Shown: positions 1-9,104, counted from the stretch's first letter. The stretch is 40,712 nucleotides of DNA from Mycoplasmatota bacterium (GCA_022768045.1 JALEND010000020.1:1-40712), one strand, 5' to 3'. Made by a program: numbers and translations. The notes: generated by a model from the letters alone, not told the origin.

Positions 1-395
1 CTAATTATTTATATAAGATAATTGGTATGGATAAGTTTGATGGTTATGTTGGTTTTATTTATGCTGATGGTACCGTTTTATTTGAAAAGTTTTTTGAAGT
101 AACTAAAAATAAGACAACAGGTGAAGAAGAAAAAAGACCATGTAAACTATCAAATGCAACATATAAAATGAACATATATAATTTTGCTCAGTTTTCAAAA
201 CTAACTAAGCAAGAAATAATTGAGTATATTAAAAATATAGGTAATGAAGAATTAGAAAGGTTTTATCATAGTAAGAATTGGAGTAATAATATTAAAAAAA
301 GAGCAGAAGCATATTCTAAAAAAAGTAATTTAGATATATATAATGAGATAAGTAGCTTAATTGACAAGGGAGACTTAACAAAAAATCATATTTAA
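1..395 (+). CDS. Hypothetical protein, probably 5'-truncated by the window edge
   Basis: The frame is open upstream of the listed ATG at 27 to the window start, and no RBS precedes that ATG, so this looks like the 3' part of a longer gene. Confidence 0.55.
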   Translation, partial: NYLYKIIGMDKFDGYVGFIYADGTVLFEKFFEVTKNKTTGEEEKRPCKLSNATYKMNIYNFAQFSKLTKQEIIEYIKNIGNEELERFYHSKNWSNNIKKRAEAYSKKSNLDIYNEISSLIDKGDLTKNHI

Positions 396-425
396 CATAT
401 GTAAAATTTAATAAAATATTAAAAT

Positions 426-452
426 AAGGTGTCGTATGATACCTTGTTTTTG
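426..452 (+). terminator. Rho-independent terminator candidate
   Basis: aaggtgtc-gtat-gatacctt followed by gttttt. Confidence 0.6.
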
Positions 453-479
453 TTATAATATAAAAAGGAGATGATAAAG

Positions 480-1454
480 ATGAATATAACAATACTAGGT
501 GCAGGAGCTTATGCTTTAGGTCTTGCATTAAGATTTAATAAAAATAAAAATAAAATAATTATATGGTCAGCAGTTAAAAGTGAAATTGATACATTGACTA
601 AGACAAGAATGAATGAAAAGGCATTAAAAGGTGTTAAGATGCCTAATAATTTTATTTATACAGAAAACATAGAAAAAGCACTAGATGGAAGCGATATAGT
701 TGTAATAGCTGTTGCAACTAAGTTTTTATCTAGTGTATGTGATACAATAAAGCCTTATGTAAAAGATAAGCATATTATAATTGCTTCTAAGGGAATTGAA
801 CAAGAAACTTATAATTTTGCAAGTAATATAATTAAAGGTAAGTTAAAAACAAAGAAGTTAGCTACTATATCAGGTCCTTCTTTTGCAAAAGATATGGCAA
901 CAGATTCACTAATTGGATTATCACTTGCAACAACTAACAATAAAACAAAAGAGATGGTAATAAAAGCACTTTCATCTGACACTTTAAAAATAAGACCTAC
1001 TAAGGATTTTTTAGGTGTTGAGTTATGCGGTACAATGAAAAATGTAATAGCAGTTGCAGCAGGTATGTTAGATGGTATGAAAGCTAATGAATCTACAAAG
1101 GCAATGTTTTTAACAGAAAGTATTAATGATACAAGAAAACTAATAAAAAAATTAGGCGGTAATGAAAAAACAATAATGTCATATGCAGGGTTTGGAGATA
1201 TACTTTTAACTTGTACATCTACTTCTTCAAGAAATTATTCTTATGGTAAGCTAATAGGAAGTAATGCACCTAAAGATGAATTAGATGAATATTTAAGTAA
1301 TAATACGGTAGAAGGTGTTTATACTCTTGAATCTATATATGGTTTAATTAAAAGTAAGAAAGTTAAGATGCCATTTATAGATTTTGTTTATGATGTTGTT
1401 TTTAACTATCGTAGTTCAAGTGAAATATTAACATTTTTAAATGAAAAAGAATAG
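480..1454 (+). CDS. gpsA: NAD(P)H-dependent glycerol-3-phosphate dehydrogenase
   Basis: N-terminal ITILGAGAYALGLA Rossmann motif; IASKGIE, ATISGPSFA and ELCGTMKNVIAVAAGMLDG GpsA motifs. ATG at 480 chosen for its RBS spacing. Confidence 0.93.
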   Translation: MNITILGAGAYALGLALRFNKNKNKIIIWSAVKSEIDTLTKTRMNEKALKGVKMPNNFIYTENIEKALDGSDIVVIAVATKFLSSVCDTIKPYVKDKHIIIASKGIEQETYNFASNIIKGKLKTKKLATISGPSFAKDMATDSLIGLSLATTNNKTKEMVIKALSSDTLKIRPTKDFLGVELCGTMKNVIAVAAGMLDGMKANESTKAMFLTESINDTRKLIKKLGGNEKTIMSYAGFGDILLTCTSTSSRNYSYGKLIGSNAPKDELDEYLSNNTVEGVYTLESIYGLIKSKKVKMPFIDFVYDVVFNYRSSSEILTFLNEKE

Positions 1455-1455
1455 T

Positions 1456-1492
1456 AAGAAAGTCTCTTTTTAGAGGCTTTTCTTTTTTTGTA
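1456..1492 (+). terminator. Rho-independent terminator candidate after gpsA
   Basis: aagaaagtctct..agaggcttttctt followed by a T tract. Confidence 0.55.
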
Positions 1493-1498
1493 AGATTA

Positions 1499-1505
1499 TG
1501 TCGAA
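1499..1505 (+). promoter_or_regulatory. Candidate Spo0A binding site (0A box)
   Basis: Exact TGTCGAA about 57 bp upstream of the spoIIAA start codon, in the gpsA-spoIIAA intergenic gap. Confidence 0.55.
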
Positions 1506-1561
1506 TCTATTTTCTTTGTTTTTAATAAGTGATTAAATATATTTACTGGATGGTGATTTAT

Positions 1562-1879
1562 ATGTTTGATGCACAAATGGAATTTAGAAAAGGAATACTA
1601 TTCATTAGATTAACTGGAGAATTAAATAATAAAACAATAAATGATTTTAGAATGAAAGTTAAGGAGGTGGTTATAAGAGCAGGAATTAGATACCTTGTTT
1701 TAAATGTTAATAATTTAAATAGTGTAACAAATGAGGGAGTAAAAGAAATTAAAAGTTTGAAGAAGGTTATGAAAAAGCTTGATGGAGAGTTTTACTTGTT
1801 TGGAGGAAGTATAAAAAAATTAAAAGGGTTAGTTAATTTAGAAAATGAATTAAACGTATTTGAAAGGGTTGTGATATAG
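1562..1879 (+). CDS. spoIIAA: STAS-domain anti-sigma factor antagonist, SpoIIAA-like
   Basis: GILFIRLTGELNNKT aligns with B. subtilis SpoIIAA VLCIRLTGELDHHT; followed by sigF and spoVA genes. RBS ggtgat before ATG 1562. The canonical DSSG motif is replaced by TNEG. Confidence 0.85.
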   Translation: MFDAQMEFRKGILFIRLTGELNNKTINDFRMKVKEVVIRAGIRYLVLNVNNLNSVTNEGVKEIKSLKKVMKKLDGEFYLFGGSIKKLKGLVNLENELNVFERVVI

Positions 1880-2551
1880 TTGCAAAATGCTATAATTCCA
1901 GAAAACATAGTAGATGAAAATAAAAATTTAATTTATTCTATTTGTTATAAACATAAAAATTATTGTGATATAGATGATTTATATCAAGCTGGTTTGTTAG
2001 GCCTTATGGATGCATATAAGAACTTTGATCCTAGTAAAAATGTTAAGTTTTCTACTTATGCCTTTAATTATATTTTAGGAGAAATTACTAAGTATATAAG
2101 AGAAAATAATAATATAAAAGTAAGTAAGGATATGTTAAGGTTAGGTAAAAAAATTAATGAGTATATAGATAAGTTTTATGAATTAAAGGGCTATAAACCA
2201 TCTATTAAAGATATTAGTTTAATGCTTAATATAAAAGAATCTAAGGTTATAGAAGCACTTGATTTATGCCTTAAAGTTAAGAGTTTAGATGAGATTATAA
2301 TAAGTGATGGAAAAGACGTAACATTACTTGATGTAACACCAGATAATGATAAATTATCTTGTGATGTTATGCTTGATTTAAAAGATGCTCTTATGATCTT
2401 ATCTGATGAAGAAAGAGACTTTATAATAGATAGATTTTATAATGACTTAACACAAAGTGAGGTTGCAGAAAAACTAGGTGTTAATCAGGTATATGTATCT
2501 AGAATGGAAAAAAGGGTTTTAAAAAAGATGAAAAATAAGATGGTAGCATAA
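1880..2551 (+). CDS. sigF: RNA polymerase sporulation sigma factor, sigma-F/G-like
   Basis: Sigma70 region 2 (DDLYQAGLLGLMDAYKNFDPSKNVKFSTYAFNYILGEI) and region 4 (LSDEERDFIIDRFYNDLTQSEVAEKLGVNQVYVSRMEKRVLKKM). TTG start. Operon position supports SigF. Confidence 0.85.
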   Translation: MQNAIIPENIVDENKNLIYSICYKHKNYCDIDDLYQAGLLGLMDAYKNFDPSKNVKFSTYAFNYILGEITKYIRENNNIKVSKDMLRLGKKINEYIDKFYELKGYKPSIKDISLMLNIKESKVIEALDLCLKVKSLDEIIISDGKDVTLLDVTPDNDKLSCDVMLDLKDALMILSDEERDFIIDRFYNDLTQSEVAEKLGVNQVYVSRMEKRVLKKMKNKMVA

Positions 2552-2571
2552 AATTGCTATCATTTTTTTTA
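2539..2571 (+). terminator. Rho-independent terminator overlapping the sigF stop
   Basis: atggtagca-taaaat-tgctatcat followed by a T tract. Confidence 0.75.
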
Positions 2572-2625
2572 TAAAAAAAGTATAATTTAAAAATTTTAAC
2601 TAAAACTATTACTGGTGATAATAAT

Positions 2626-3066
2626 ATGGAAAAAGAAGAGTATAAAAAGCTCATTAGTACTATTGTTCCAAAGGAAAATAAACTAAAAAATGGATTAATA
2701 GCTTTTATAATAGGTGGATTAATAGGTTTGTTAGCTGAAATATTAGTTGTTATTTTTCAAAGTAAGTTTAATTTATCTTACAAAGAGTCAACTAGCGTTA
2801 TGATGGTTATATTAATATTTTTTGCTAGTTTATTTACCGCAATGGGTTTTTTTGATAATTTAGTTAGTTTTGCTAAAGCAGGGTTAATAGTTCCAATAAC
2901 TGGTTTTGCTCATGCAATGACATCAAGTATAATTGATTATAAAAAAGAAGGATTTGTAACTGGTATTGGTTCTAATGCATTTAAGCTATCAGGTAGTGTT
3001 ATTTTATATGGGGTTGTATCTGCTTACGTATTTGGTATAGTAAGATATTTATTTTTTGGAGGTTAG
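2626..3066 (+). CDS. spoVAC: Stage V sporulation protein AC
   Basis: GLIAFIIGGLIGLLAE... and FAKAGLIVPITGFAHAMTSS SpoVAC motifs; adjacent to spoVAD and spoVAE. Confidence 0.9.
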   Translation: MEKEEYKKLISTIVPKENKLKNGLIAFIIGGLIGLLAEILVVIFQSKFNLSYKESTSVMMVILIFFASLFTAMGFFDNLVSFAKAGLIVPITGFAHAMTSSIIDYKKEGFVTGIGSNAFKLSGSVILYGVVSAYVFGIVRYLFFGG

Positions 3067-3069
3067 AAT

Positions 3070-4065
3070 ATGACTATTAAGTTTAATAACATTTATTTAG
3101 GTGAATCATCATCAGTTGCATGTCAAGATGAATATAAGGGGAGTTTTGGAAAACTATATGACATAGTATATGATGATTATTATGCAGGTGAAAAGACTTT
3201 TGAAAGAGCAGAGGTAAAAATGATTAAGGATGTAGTTTTTTTAACTCTTAAAAAAGCTAGTAAGAAAATGGATGATATAGATGTTATAATTGGTGCAGAT
3301 TTATTAAATCAGATAGCAGCTAACTCTTATTCAGCACTTTCTTTTGATAAATCTTTTATAGGTGTTTATAGTGCTTGTGCTTCTTTTTGTGAAGAGTTAA
3401 TTGTTGCATCTTTTATTTTAAAGAATAATAAAATTAATAACGTACTAGTTAATACATCGTCTCATAACATGACCGCAGAAAGACAGTTTAGAAATCCGGT
3501 AGAGTATGGAGCTCCTAAACCTAAGAGATCTACTTATACTGCAACAGGAGCTACATCATTTTTAGTATCAGTTGAAAGATCTAATATAAAAGTGTCTAGT
3601 GCTTGTATTGGAAGTGTTGTTGATATGGGAATAGATGATGCTAATGACATGGGTTCTGTAATGGCACCTGCAGCAGCTAAAACGTTATATGATTATTTAT
3701 CAGATACTAATACAAAACCTAGTGATTATGATCTTATATTAACTGGTGATTTAGGAGTTTATGGTAAAGAGATATTAATTAAGTATATGAAAGAGTTTTA
3801 TAATATAGATGTATCTGAAAAATTAGAGGATGCAGGTAGCATTTTATATGATAGAACTTTACAGAAAAAAGTAAATGCTGGAGCATCAGGACCAGTTACA
3901 ATAGCACTAGTTACAAAGAATTATGTAATTAATAAACTAAGTAATAATGAGTTTAAAAAAGTCCTTTTAATAGCAACAGGAGCGTTAATGAGTCCTACTA
4001 TGAATAATCAAAAACTATCTATTCCATCTATTGCACACTTAGTATGTTTGGAGAATGTATTATGA
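3070..4065 (+). CDS. spoVAD: Stage V sporulation protein AD (thiolase-fold, dipicolinate uptake)
   Basis: GVYSACASFCEELIVAS, NTSSHNMTAERQFRNPVEYGAPKP and LTGDLGVYGKEI SpoVAD signatures. Confidence 0.93.
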   Translation: MTIKFNNIYLGESSSVACQDEYKGSFGKLYDIVYDDYYAGEKTFERAEVKMIKDVVFLTLKKASKKMDDIDVIIGADLLNQIAANSYSALSFDKSFIGVYSACASFCEELIVASFILKNNKINNVLVNTSSHNMTAERQFRNPVEYGAPKPKRSTYTATGATSFLVSVERSNIKVSSACIGSVVDMGIDDANDMGSVMAPAAAKTLYDYLSDTNTKPSDYDLILTGDLGVYGKEILIKYMKEFYNIDVSEKLEDAGSILYDRTLQKKVNAGASGPVTIALVTKNYVINKLSNNEFKKVLLIATGALMSPTMNNQKLSIPSIAHLVCLENVL

Positions 4066-4412
4066 TATTTTTATATTCATTTATGTTTGCAGGAACACTT
4101 TGTTTGATAGGACAAATAATACTTGATAATACTAAGTTAACCCCAGGACATGTAACAACTATGTTTGTAATTTTTGGATGCTTTTTAGACTCATTTGGAA
4201 TATATGATAAATTTATTAAATGGTTTGGTGCAGGAACACTTGTTCCAATAACTAGCTTTGGTCATTCACTTATCCATGGAGCTTTAGATAAAGCTCATGA
4301 ATCAGGTATACTTGGACTTTTAAGTGGTATGTTTAACTTAACATCAACCGGTATAGTAGCAGCAATTGTATTTGGTTTTATATTTTCACTTTTATTTAAG
4401 GCAAAAGACTAG
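4044..4412 (+). CDS. spoVAE: Stage V sporulation protein AE (SpoVAEb-like)
   Basis: Membrane protein with LTPGHVTTMFVIFG and GAGTLVPITSFGHSLIHGAL; overlaps the spoVAD end. Confidence 0.9.
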   Translation: MFGECIMIFLYSFMFAGTLCLIGQIILDNTKLTPGHVTTMFVIFGCFLDSFGIYDKFIKWFGAGTLVPITSFGHSLIHGALDKAHESGILGLLSGMFNLTSTGIVAAIVFGFIFSLLFKAKD

Positions 4413-4426
4413 AATTTTGCCTTTTT
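4398..4426 (+). terminator. Rho-independent terminator after spoVAE
   Basis: aaggcaaaa...ttttgccttttt. Confidence 0.7.
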
Positions 4427-4460
4427 ATAATGTATTATAAATATAAGAAGGAGAAGTTTT

Positions 4461-6110
4461 ATGGTAGATAAATTAAGTCCGTTAGATTATGGTATGAAAG
4501 ATTATATAAAATTTTATTTTTGTCTTAGTTTGGCAAATGGAAACTTATATAATAAGTTGATTAACCTTTATGGCAGAAAACTTGATTTTGAAAAAGAAAT
4601 ATGTATTACAGATAGTGAAGCTTTATATATAAAACAAGGTTTTAATCAAATAAAGAAGATTTATGATTATGTTGATATAGAAAATGTTGATTATCTTAAA
4701 ATATTTGATCAAAAAGTATTATATATAGAATTTATTAATTTTAGAAGAAATAATGAGAATCCTGATATGTCTGAATTTTTAAAATATGAATTGTTGAAAA
4801 AAGCAAGATATATTAAACAAACAACATATGGAAATTTAAAAAATTATTTCAAGTATTTTAAAATAAATGATATATTAAAAGCAAAAGAATACCTTGATTT
4901 TAGATATAAAAGAATGTTTGATGAGAAGTTTTTTAGTGATGGGACAAAGAGCTTTTTATATAATAATTTAAGTACTGATGAGCAAAAAATAATTATTGGC
5001 ATATATAAAGGACTTATAAAAATAAATAGTATAACAAAAGAAGAAAAAGCGGCAGGAAAAGTAGTAGATACTGATAAAGAAAATAACTTAGATGGCATAA
5101 AAGGAGAAGATAGCATGGCAAGAAAAAGAAATGATAAAAGATCTTTAATGAAAAGTCTAGATATAAAAAGTGAAAAGGAGTTGGAAGAATTGGTTGATAA
5201 ATTACCTTCAAAAAATAAAGAGATAATGTGTTATATGTATGGTATATTAATGGAAGAAAAAAGTATGGAATGGATATTAAATAAACTTGGTATATCAAAA
5301 GGAACTGTTTATAAAAAGATAAGTGAATCTAAAGAAATGTTAAAGGATATTAAAGAAGGAAAAGATATATCAAAAGAAAGTAAAGAACCTAGTAAAGTAC
5401 CGGAAAAAAACGAAGCAAATAATAATCAGGTAGTAAAAGAAGAAAAAGTTAAAAAATCAAGAGGAGCAGCTAAGAAAACACCAGAAACAATATCTGACTT
5501 AGCAAAAAAGTATGATGTTTCACAAGAATTTGTTTATAGTGTAATTTCTAATCTTTCGTCTGATAAGAAAATAAAGGTAGCTAAACTATACTTTATAGAG
5601 GGTATGCCTCAAGCAACTATTAAGGAAAGCACAAACATAAGTCCTTCTTACATATCAGTTGTTATAAAACAAGTTCATGAAAGTATTAAAAAAGAAAAAG
5701 AAAAGATGGAAAACAATAATTCAAATGATGAAAAAGAGACAATTAAAAAAGAAGAAACAAAAAAAGAAGAACATAACAAACCTAAGACTTTAGATGAAGA
5801 TAAAAATATAAATAACATTAATGATAAACTTTTATCTTACATAGCATTAAGTATTAATGATATATTATATGATGATAATGAGTTAAAGAAATTAAAGCAA
5901 GAAAAATTTATGTTATTTACAATGTTATCATTAATTAAAAAGCATAATTTTACATCATCTGAATTACAAGATACACTTTTATTATCAGAAGAAGAAATGA
6001 AATTATTATATGAGGAAGCTGCTGATTTAGGTATTAAGAAGATTAATAAATACATGGAAGATAATAAAAAAGAGATTACAAAAAGATTAATAGATAATAA
6101 AAGAAACTAG
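4461..6110 (+). CDS. Uncharacterised multi-HTH protein with sigma region 4-like segments
   Basis: LPSKNKEIMCYMYGILMEEKSMEWILNKLGISKGTVYKKISESKEML and LSSDKKIKVAKLYFIEGMPQATIKESTNISPSYISVVIKQVHESI resemble sigma-70 region 4/HTH; Lys/Glu-rich linkers. Confidence 0.6.
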   Translation: MVDKLSPLDYGMKDYIKFYFCLSLANGNLYNKLINLYGRKLDFEKEICITDSEALYIKQGFNQIKKIYDYVDIENVDYLKIFDQKVLYIEFINFRRNNENPDMSEFLKYELLKKARYIKQTTYGNLKNYFKYFKINDILKAKEYLDFRYKRMFDEKFFSDGTKSFLYNNLSTDEQKIIIGIYKGLIKINSITKEEKAAGKVVDTDKENNLDGIKGEDSMARKRNDKRSLMKSLDIKSEKELEELVDKLPSKNKEIMCYMYGILMEEKSMEWILNKLGISKGTVYKKISESKEMLKDIKEGKDISKESKEPSKVPEKNEANNNQVVKEEKVKKSRGAAKKTPETISDLAKKYDVSQEFVYSVISNLSSDKKIKVAKLYFIEGMPQATIKESTNISPSYISVVIKQVHESIKKEKEKMENNNSNDEKETIKKEETKKEEHNKPKTLDEDKNINNINDKLLSYIALSINDILYDDNELKKLKQEKFMLFTMLSLIKKHNFTSSELQDTLLLSEEEMKLLYEEAADLGIKKINKYMEDNKKEITKRLIDNKRN

Positions 6111-6125
6111 TTTTTAGTTTCTTTT
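6099..6125. terminator. Bidirectional terminator between convergent genes
   Basis: aaaagaaacta-gtttt-tagtttctttt. Confidence 0.65.
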
Positions 6126-7237
6126 ATTATACTTGATTTATAATCTTCTTTATAATCATAATCTGTAATTAAAGAGTAAAGCTTAGATGCTTTAATATCA
6201 TCTTTAAATAAACTATCATATTCTTTTTTATATTTAGTTATTATTGGAACATCTATACCATCTTTTATGCTTTTAATTATTTTTTTACCATTATGATTAA
6301 GACCAAGAACCCTAATATAATTTATTTTTGTATTATAATCTTTTTTTGTCTTACTTAAAATATGCAAAAGCATTCTTTTAATTCTGTTATAAGAATATCT
6401 TTTTGATTTTATTTTCATTATTAATTCATCTACGTTTGATACGTTAAATATTTCTTTTCTAATCTTATTTTCTATACCTTCATCAACATCTAATATTTCA
6501 TTTAAATTATCATTTGTAATTATTTCATACTTTATGTAATTAAAGTAGTCATTTAGTTTAATATCTCTTATTTTATTAAATGAAGAAGTAGGCATCGTAT
6601 TTTTTATCAAACATTTATTATTAATATTTTTTCTAATGGATGATGCGCTTGTAATATTATTTAATATTTCTTCTTCATGATATTTATTTGTTCTTTTAAT
6701 ACTAATAGGTTTAATATTACTATTTATATTATAGATTGCGCGTACATATTCTAATGCTAGTACATCATTTGGTTTATCTATCATAATAGATGATATATCA
6801 TTTAATGCTAGTGAACATGATTTAGGGTAGTTATAGCCCTCATTTAAATAATGTCTTATTTTATTTTCATATTCTTTGTTATTATTTGTAATATTTACAA
6901 CTTCTTTTAACATTTCAACGTCATTTGATTCACTACCAAATACTAGATAGTCACACTCTAATTTATTTAGTATTTCTATGGCACCTTTAGCATAATAATT
7001 AGCTGAAGATGTTGATATATTAAAAGGAAGTTCAACAACTAAATCATAACCATATTCTAGTGCAATAGATGTTTTATCCCATTTATTTAGTACACTAATA
7101 TCTCCTCTTTGGGTAAAGTTACCAATTAGTACTAAAATAAAATAGGCATCATTAAACATTTTTTTAGCTTCCTTTAAATGATATATATGACCATTATGAA
7201 ATGGATTATATTCTGCTATTATTCCTACTTTTTTCAT
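6107..7237 (-). CDS. tmcAL: Nucleotidyltransferase, TmcAL/YlbM family (tRNA(Met) cytidine acetate ligase)
   Basis: MKKVGIIAEYNPFHNGHIYHL and GNFTQRGDISVLNKWDKTSIAL are characteristic of YlbM/TmcAL. Confidence 0.88.
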   Translation of the reverse strand: MKKVGIIAEYNPFHNGHIYHLKEAKKMFNDAYFILVLIGNFTQRGDISVLNKWDKTSIALEYGYDLVVELPFNISTSSANYYAKGAIEILNKLECDYLVFGSESNDVEMLKEVVNITNNNKEYENKIRHYLNEGYNYPKSCSLALNDISSIMIDKPNDVLALEYVRAIYNINSNIKPISIKRTNKYHEEEILNNITSASSIRKNINNKCLIKNTMPTSSFNKIRDIKLNDYFNYIKYEIITNDNLNEILDVDEGIENKIRKEIFNVSNVDELIMKIKSKRYSYNRIKRMLLHILSKTKKDYNTKINYIRVLGLNHNGKKIIKSIKDGIDVPIITKYKKEYDSLFKDDIKASKLYSLITDYDYKEDYKSSIIKETKN

Positions 7238-7364
7238 GATGAGCCTCTTTTCATAAATTAAGTTTATACTACCAAAATAAAAAATACTTGTCAATTGAAC
7301 TAAATATTTAAATAAATATATGTTTGTGCTATAATATAAAAGATGAAAAAAGGAAGTGGTACTT

Positions 7365-8471
7365 ATGAAGAAAAAAGTAGTAATAGGAATGAGTGGTGGT
7401 GTTGATTCATCAGTTGCTGCAATTATGCTTCAAAAACAAGGGTATGAAGTAATTGGACTTTTTATGCGTAACTGGGATTCTTTTGCAGATGGTGAAGTAG
7501 AAGGCGCACCAACAACTGATGAGGGAATATGTCCTCAAGAAGTTGATTATAATGATGCTAAAAAAGTATGTGATAAACTTGGAATACCACTTTATCGTAA
7601 AGACTTTATAAAAGAATATTGGGATTATGTATTTACTTACTTTTTAGATGAATTAAAAAAGGGAAGAACACCTAATCCAGATATTATGTGTAATAAGTAT
7701 ATTAAGTTTGATCAGTTTGCTAAAGAAGCAGAAAAACTAGGAGCTGATTGTATTGCAACAGGACATTACTGTAGGGTAAAAGATGGACAATTAATGCGAG
7801 CTAAAGATGATAATAAAGACCAGTCATACTTTTTATCACAAGTATCTAAAGAGCAGCTTAAAAATGTTTTATTTCCGATAGGAGATATGATAAAGCCAGA
7901 TGTTAGAAAAATAGCAGAAGAATATGGTTTAGTAACTGCTAAGAAAAAAGATTCAACTGGAATATGTTTTATTGGAGAAAGAAATTTTTCTAACTTTTTA
8001 AAGAATTACTTACCAAATCAGCCAGGGGATATAGTTGATATAAAAACTGGTAAAAAAGTAGGAAATCATATAGGACTTATGCATTATACAATAGGTCAAA
8101 GAAGGGGTCTTGATATTGGTGGAACAAAAAATAGAATGTTTGTGGTTGGTAAAGATTTAAATAAAAACATTTTATATATAGAATCAGGTAATGACGAATA
8201 TTTAATTACAACATCTTGCGTCGTAGACCAAATAAACTGGACTTATGAAAAAAAAGAAGAAAAATGTACGGCAAAGTTTAGATATAGACAAAAAGACGTT
8301 GAAGTTAGCCTAGAGTGGTTAAATGATGATGAAATATTAGTTAAGTATCCACAAGGCGTTAAGTCAGTAACTCCAGGCCAAGCATGTGTATTTTATGATG
8401 GTGATATATGCTTAGGTGGTGGTATCATTAAAGAGGTAAGAAAAAACGGTGAGAAATTATGGTATTTATAA
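7365..8471 (+). CDS. mnmA: tRNA-specific 2-thiouridylase
   Basis: VVIGMSGGVDSSVAAIMLQKQGYEVIGLFMRNWD, NPDIMCNKYIKF, GHYCRV, DSTGICFIGERNF. Confidence 0.96.
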   Translation: MKKKVVIGMSGGVDSSVAAIMLQKQGYEVIGLFMRNWDSFADGEVEGAPTTDEGICPQEVDYNDAKKVCDKLGIPLYRKDFIKEYWDYVFTYFLDELKKGRTPNPDIMCNKYIKFDQFAKEAEKLGADCIATGHYCRVKDGQLMRAKDDNKDQSYFLSQVSKEQLKNVLFPIGDMIKPDVRKIAEEYGLVTAKKKDSTGICFIGERNFSNFLKNYLPNQPGDIVDIKTGKKVGNHIGLMHYTIGQRRGLDIGGTKNRMFVVGKDLNKNILYIESGNDEYLITTSCVVDQINWTYEKKEEKCTAKFRYRQKDVEVSLEWLNDDEILVKYPQGVKSVTPGQACVFYDGDICLGGGIIKEVRKNGEKLWYL

Positions 8472-8487
8472 GCCATAATTTTTTTGT
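8458..8487 (+). terminator. Terminator overlapping the mnmA stop
   Basis: aaattatgg...ccataattttttt. Confidence 0.6.
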
Positions 8488-8517
8488 TATGATATAATTA
8501 GAAAGAGGATGATAGTT

Positions 8518-9078
8518 ATGAAATTTATTAATCATTTAGGTTATAACTCAGTTGTTATATTAACCTTTTTCTTTATATCATTTGTAGCACTTATACTAAA
8601 TTATATAACTAAGGGTAAGAGCAATAATGTTTTATTTTCATCTTACAAAAGTAGTTTACTAAAACCACTTACTTATGTAAGACTAGTAACTCATATATTT
8701 GGTCACGCAGATTGGAACCATTTTATGAATAATTTTTTATACATTCTTTTAATTGGTCCTATGATAGAAGAAAAGTATGGCAGTAAGAATTTAACTATTA
8801 TGATTTTAGTAACAGCAGTTATAACTGGAATAATTAACATGATTTTTACAAACAAAAAAATTCTTGGTGCAAGTGGTATTGTATTTATGCTTATAGTTCT
8901 TTCTTCATTCGTTAATATAACAACTGGAAAGGTACCAATAACGTTAATTTTAATATGCATTTTCTATGTTGTAAACGAAATTGTTTCAGGAATATTTAAA
9001 AAGGATGACATATCACATATGGGACATTTAATTGGTGCTTTATGCGGATTTATATTTGGATTTTATGTGTTTAAGTAA
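8518..9078 (+). CDS. Rhomboid-family intramembrane serine protease
   Basis: Multi-TM protein; HADWNHFMNNFLYI, GASGIVF (catalytic Ser) and ISHMGHLIGALCGFIFGF (catalytic His). Confidence 0.82.
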   Translation: MKFINHLGYNSVVILTFFFISFVALILNYITKGKSNNVLFSSYKSSLLKPLTYVRLVTHIFGHADWNHFMNNFLYILLIGPMIEEKYGSKNLTIMILVTAVITGIINMIFTNKKILGASGIVFMLIVLSSFVNITTGKVPITLILICIFYVVNEIVSGIFKKDDISHMGHLIGALCGFIFGFYVFK

Positions 9079-9104
9079 GTTAGGAGAAAATTATCTATTG
9101 GATT

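Noticed and set aside
316-528. Minus-strand ORF overlapping the first gene and gpsA start
   Set aside because: Low-complexity hydrophobic translation opposite real genes and across a terminator; typical antisense ORF of AT-rich DNA.
4844-5298. Two minus-strand ORFs inside the multi-HTH gene
   Set aside because: Antisense to a long coding frame; Leu/Phe/Tyr-rich shadow of Lys/Glu-rich codons; no RBS or family.
8191-8197. TGACGAA 0A-like motif inside mnmA
   Set aside because: A relaxed 7-mer inside a conserved coding region; expected by chance.
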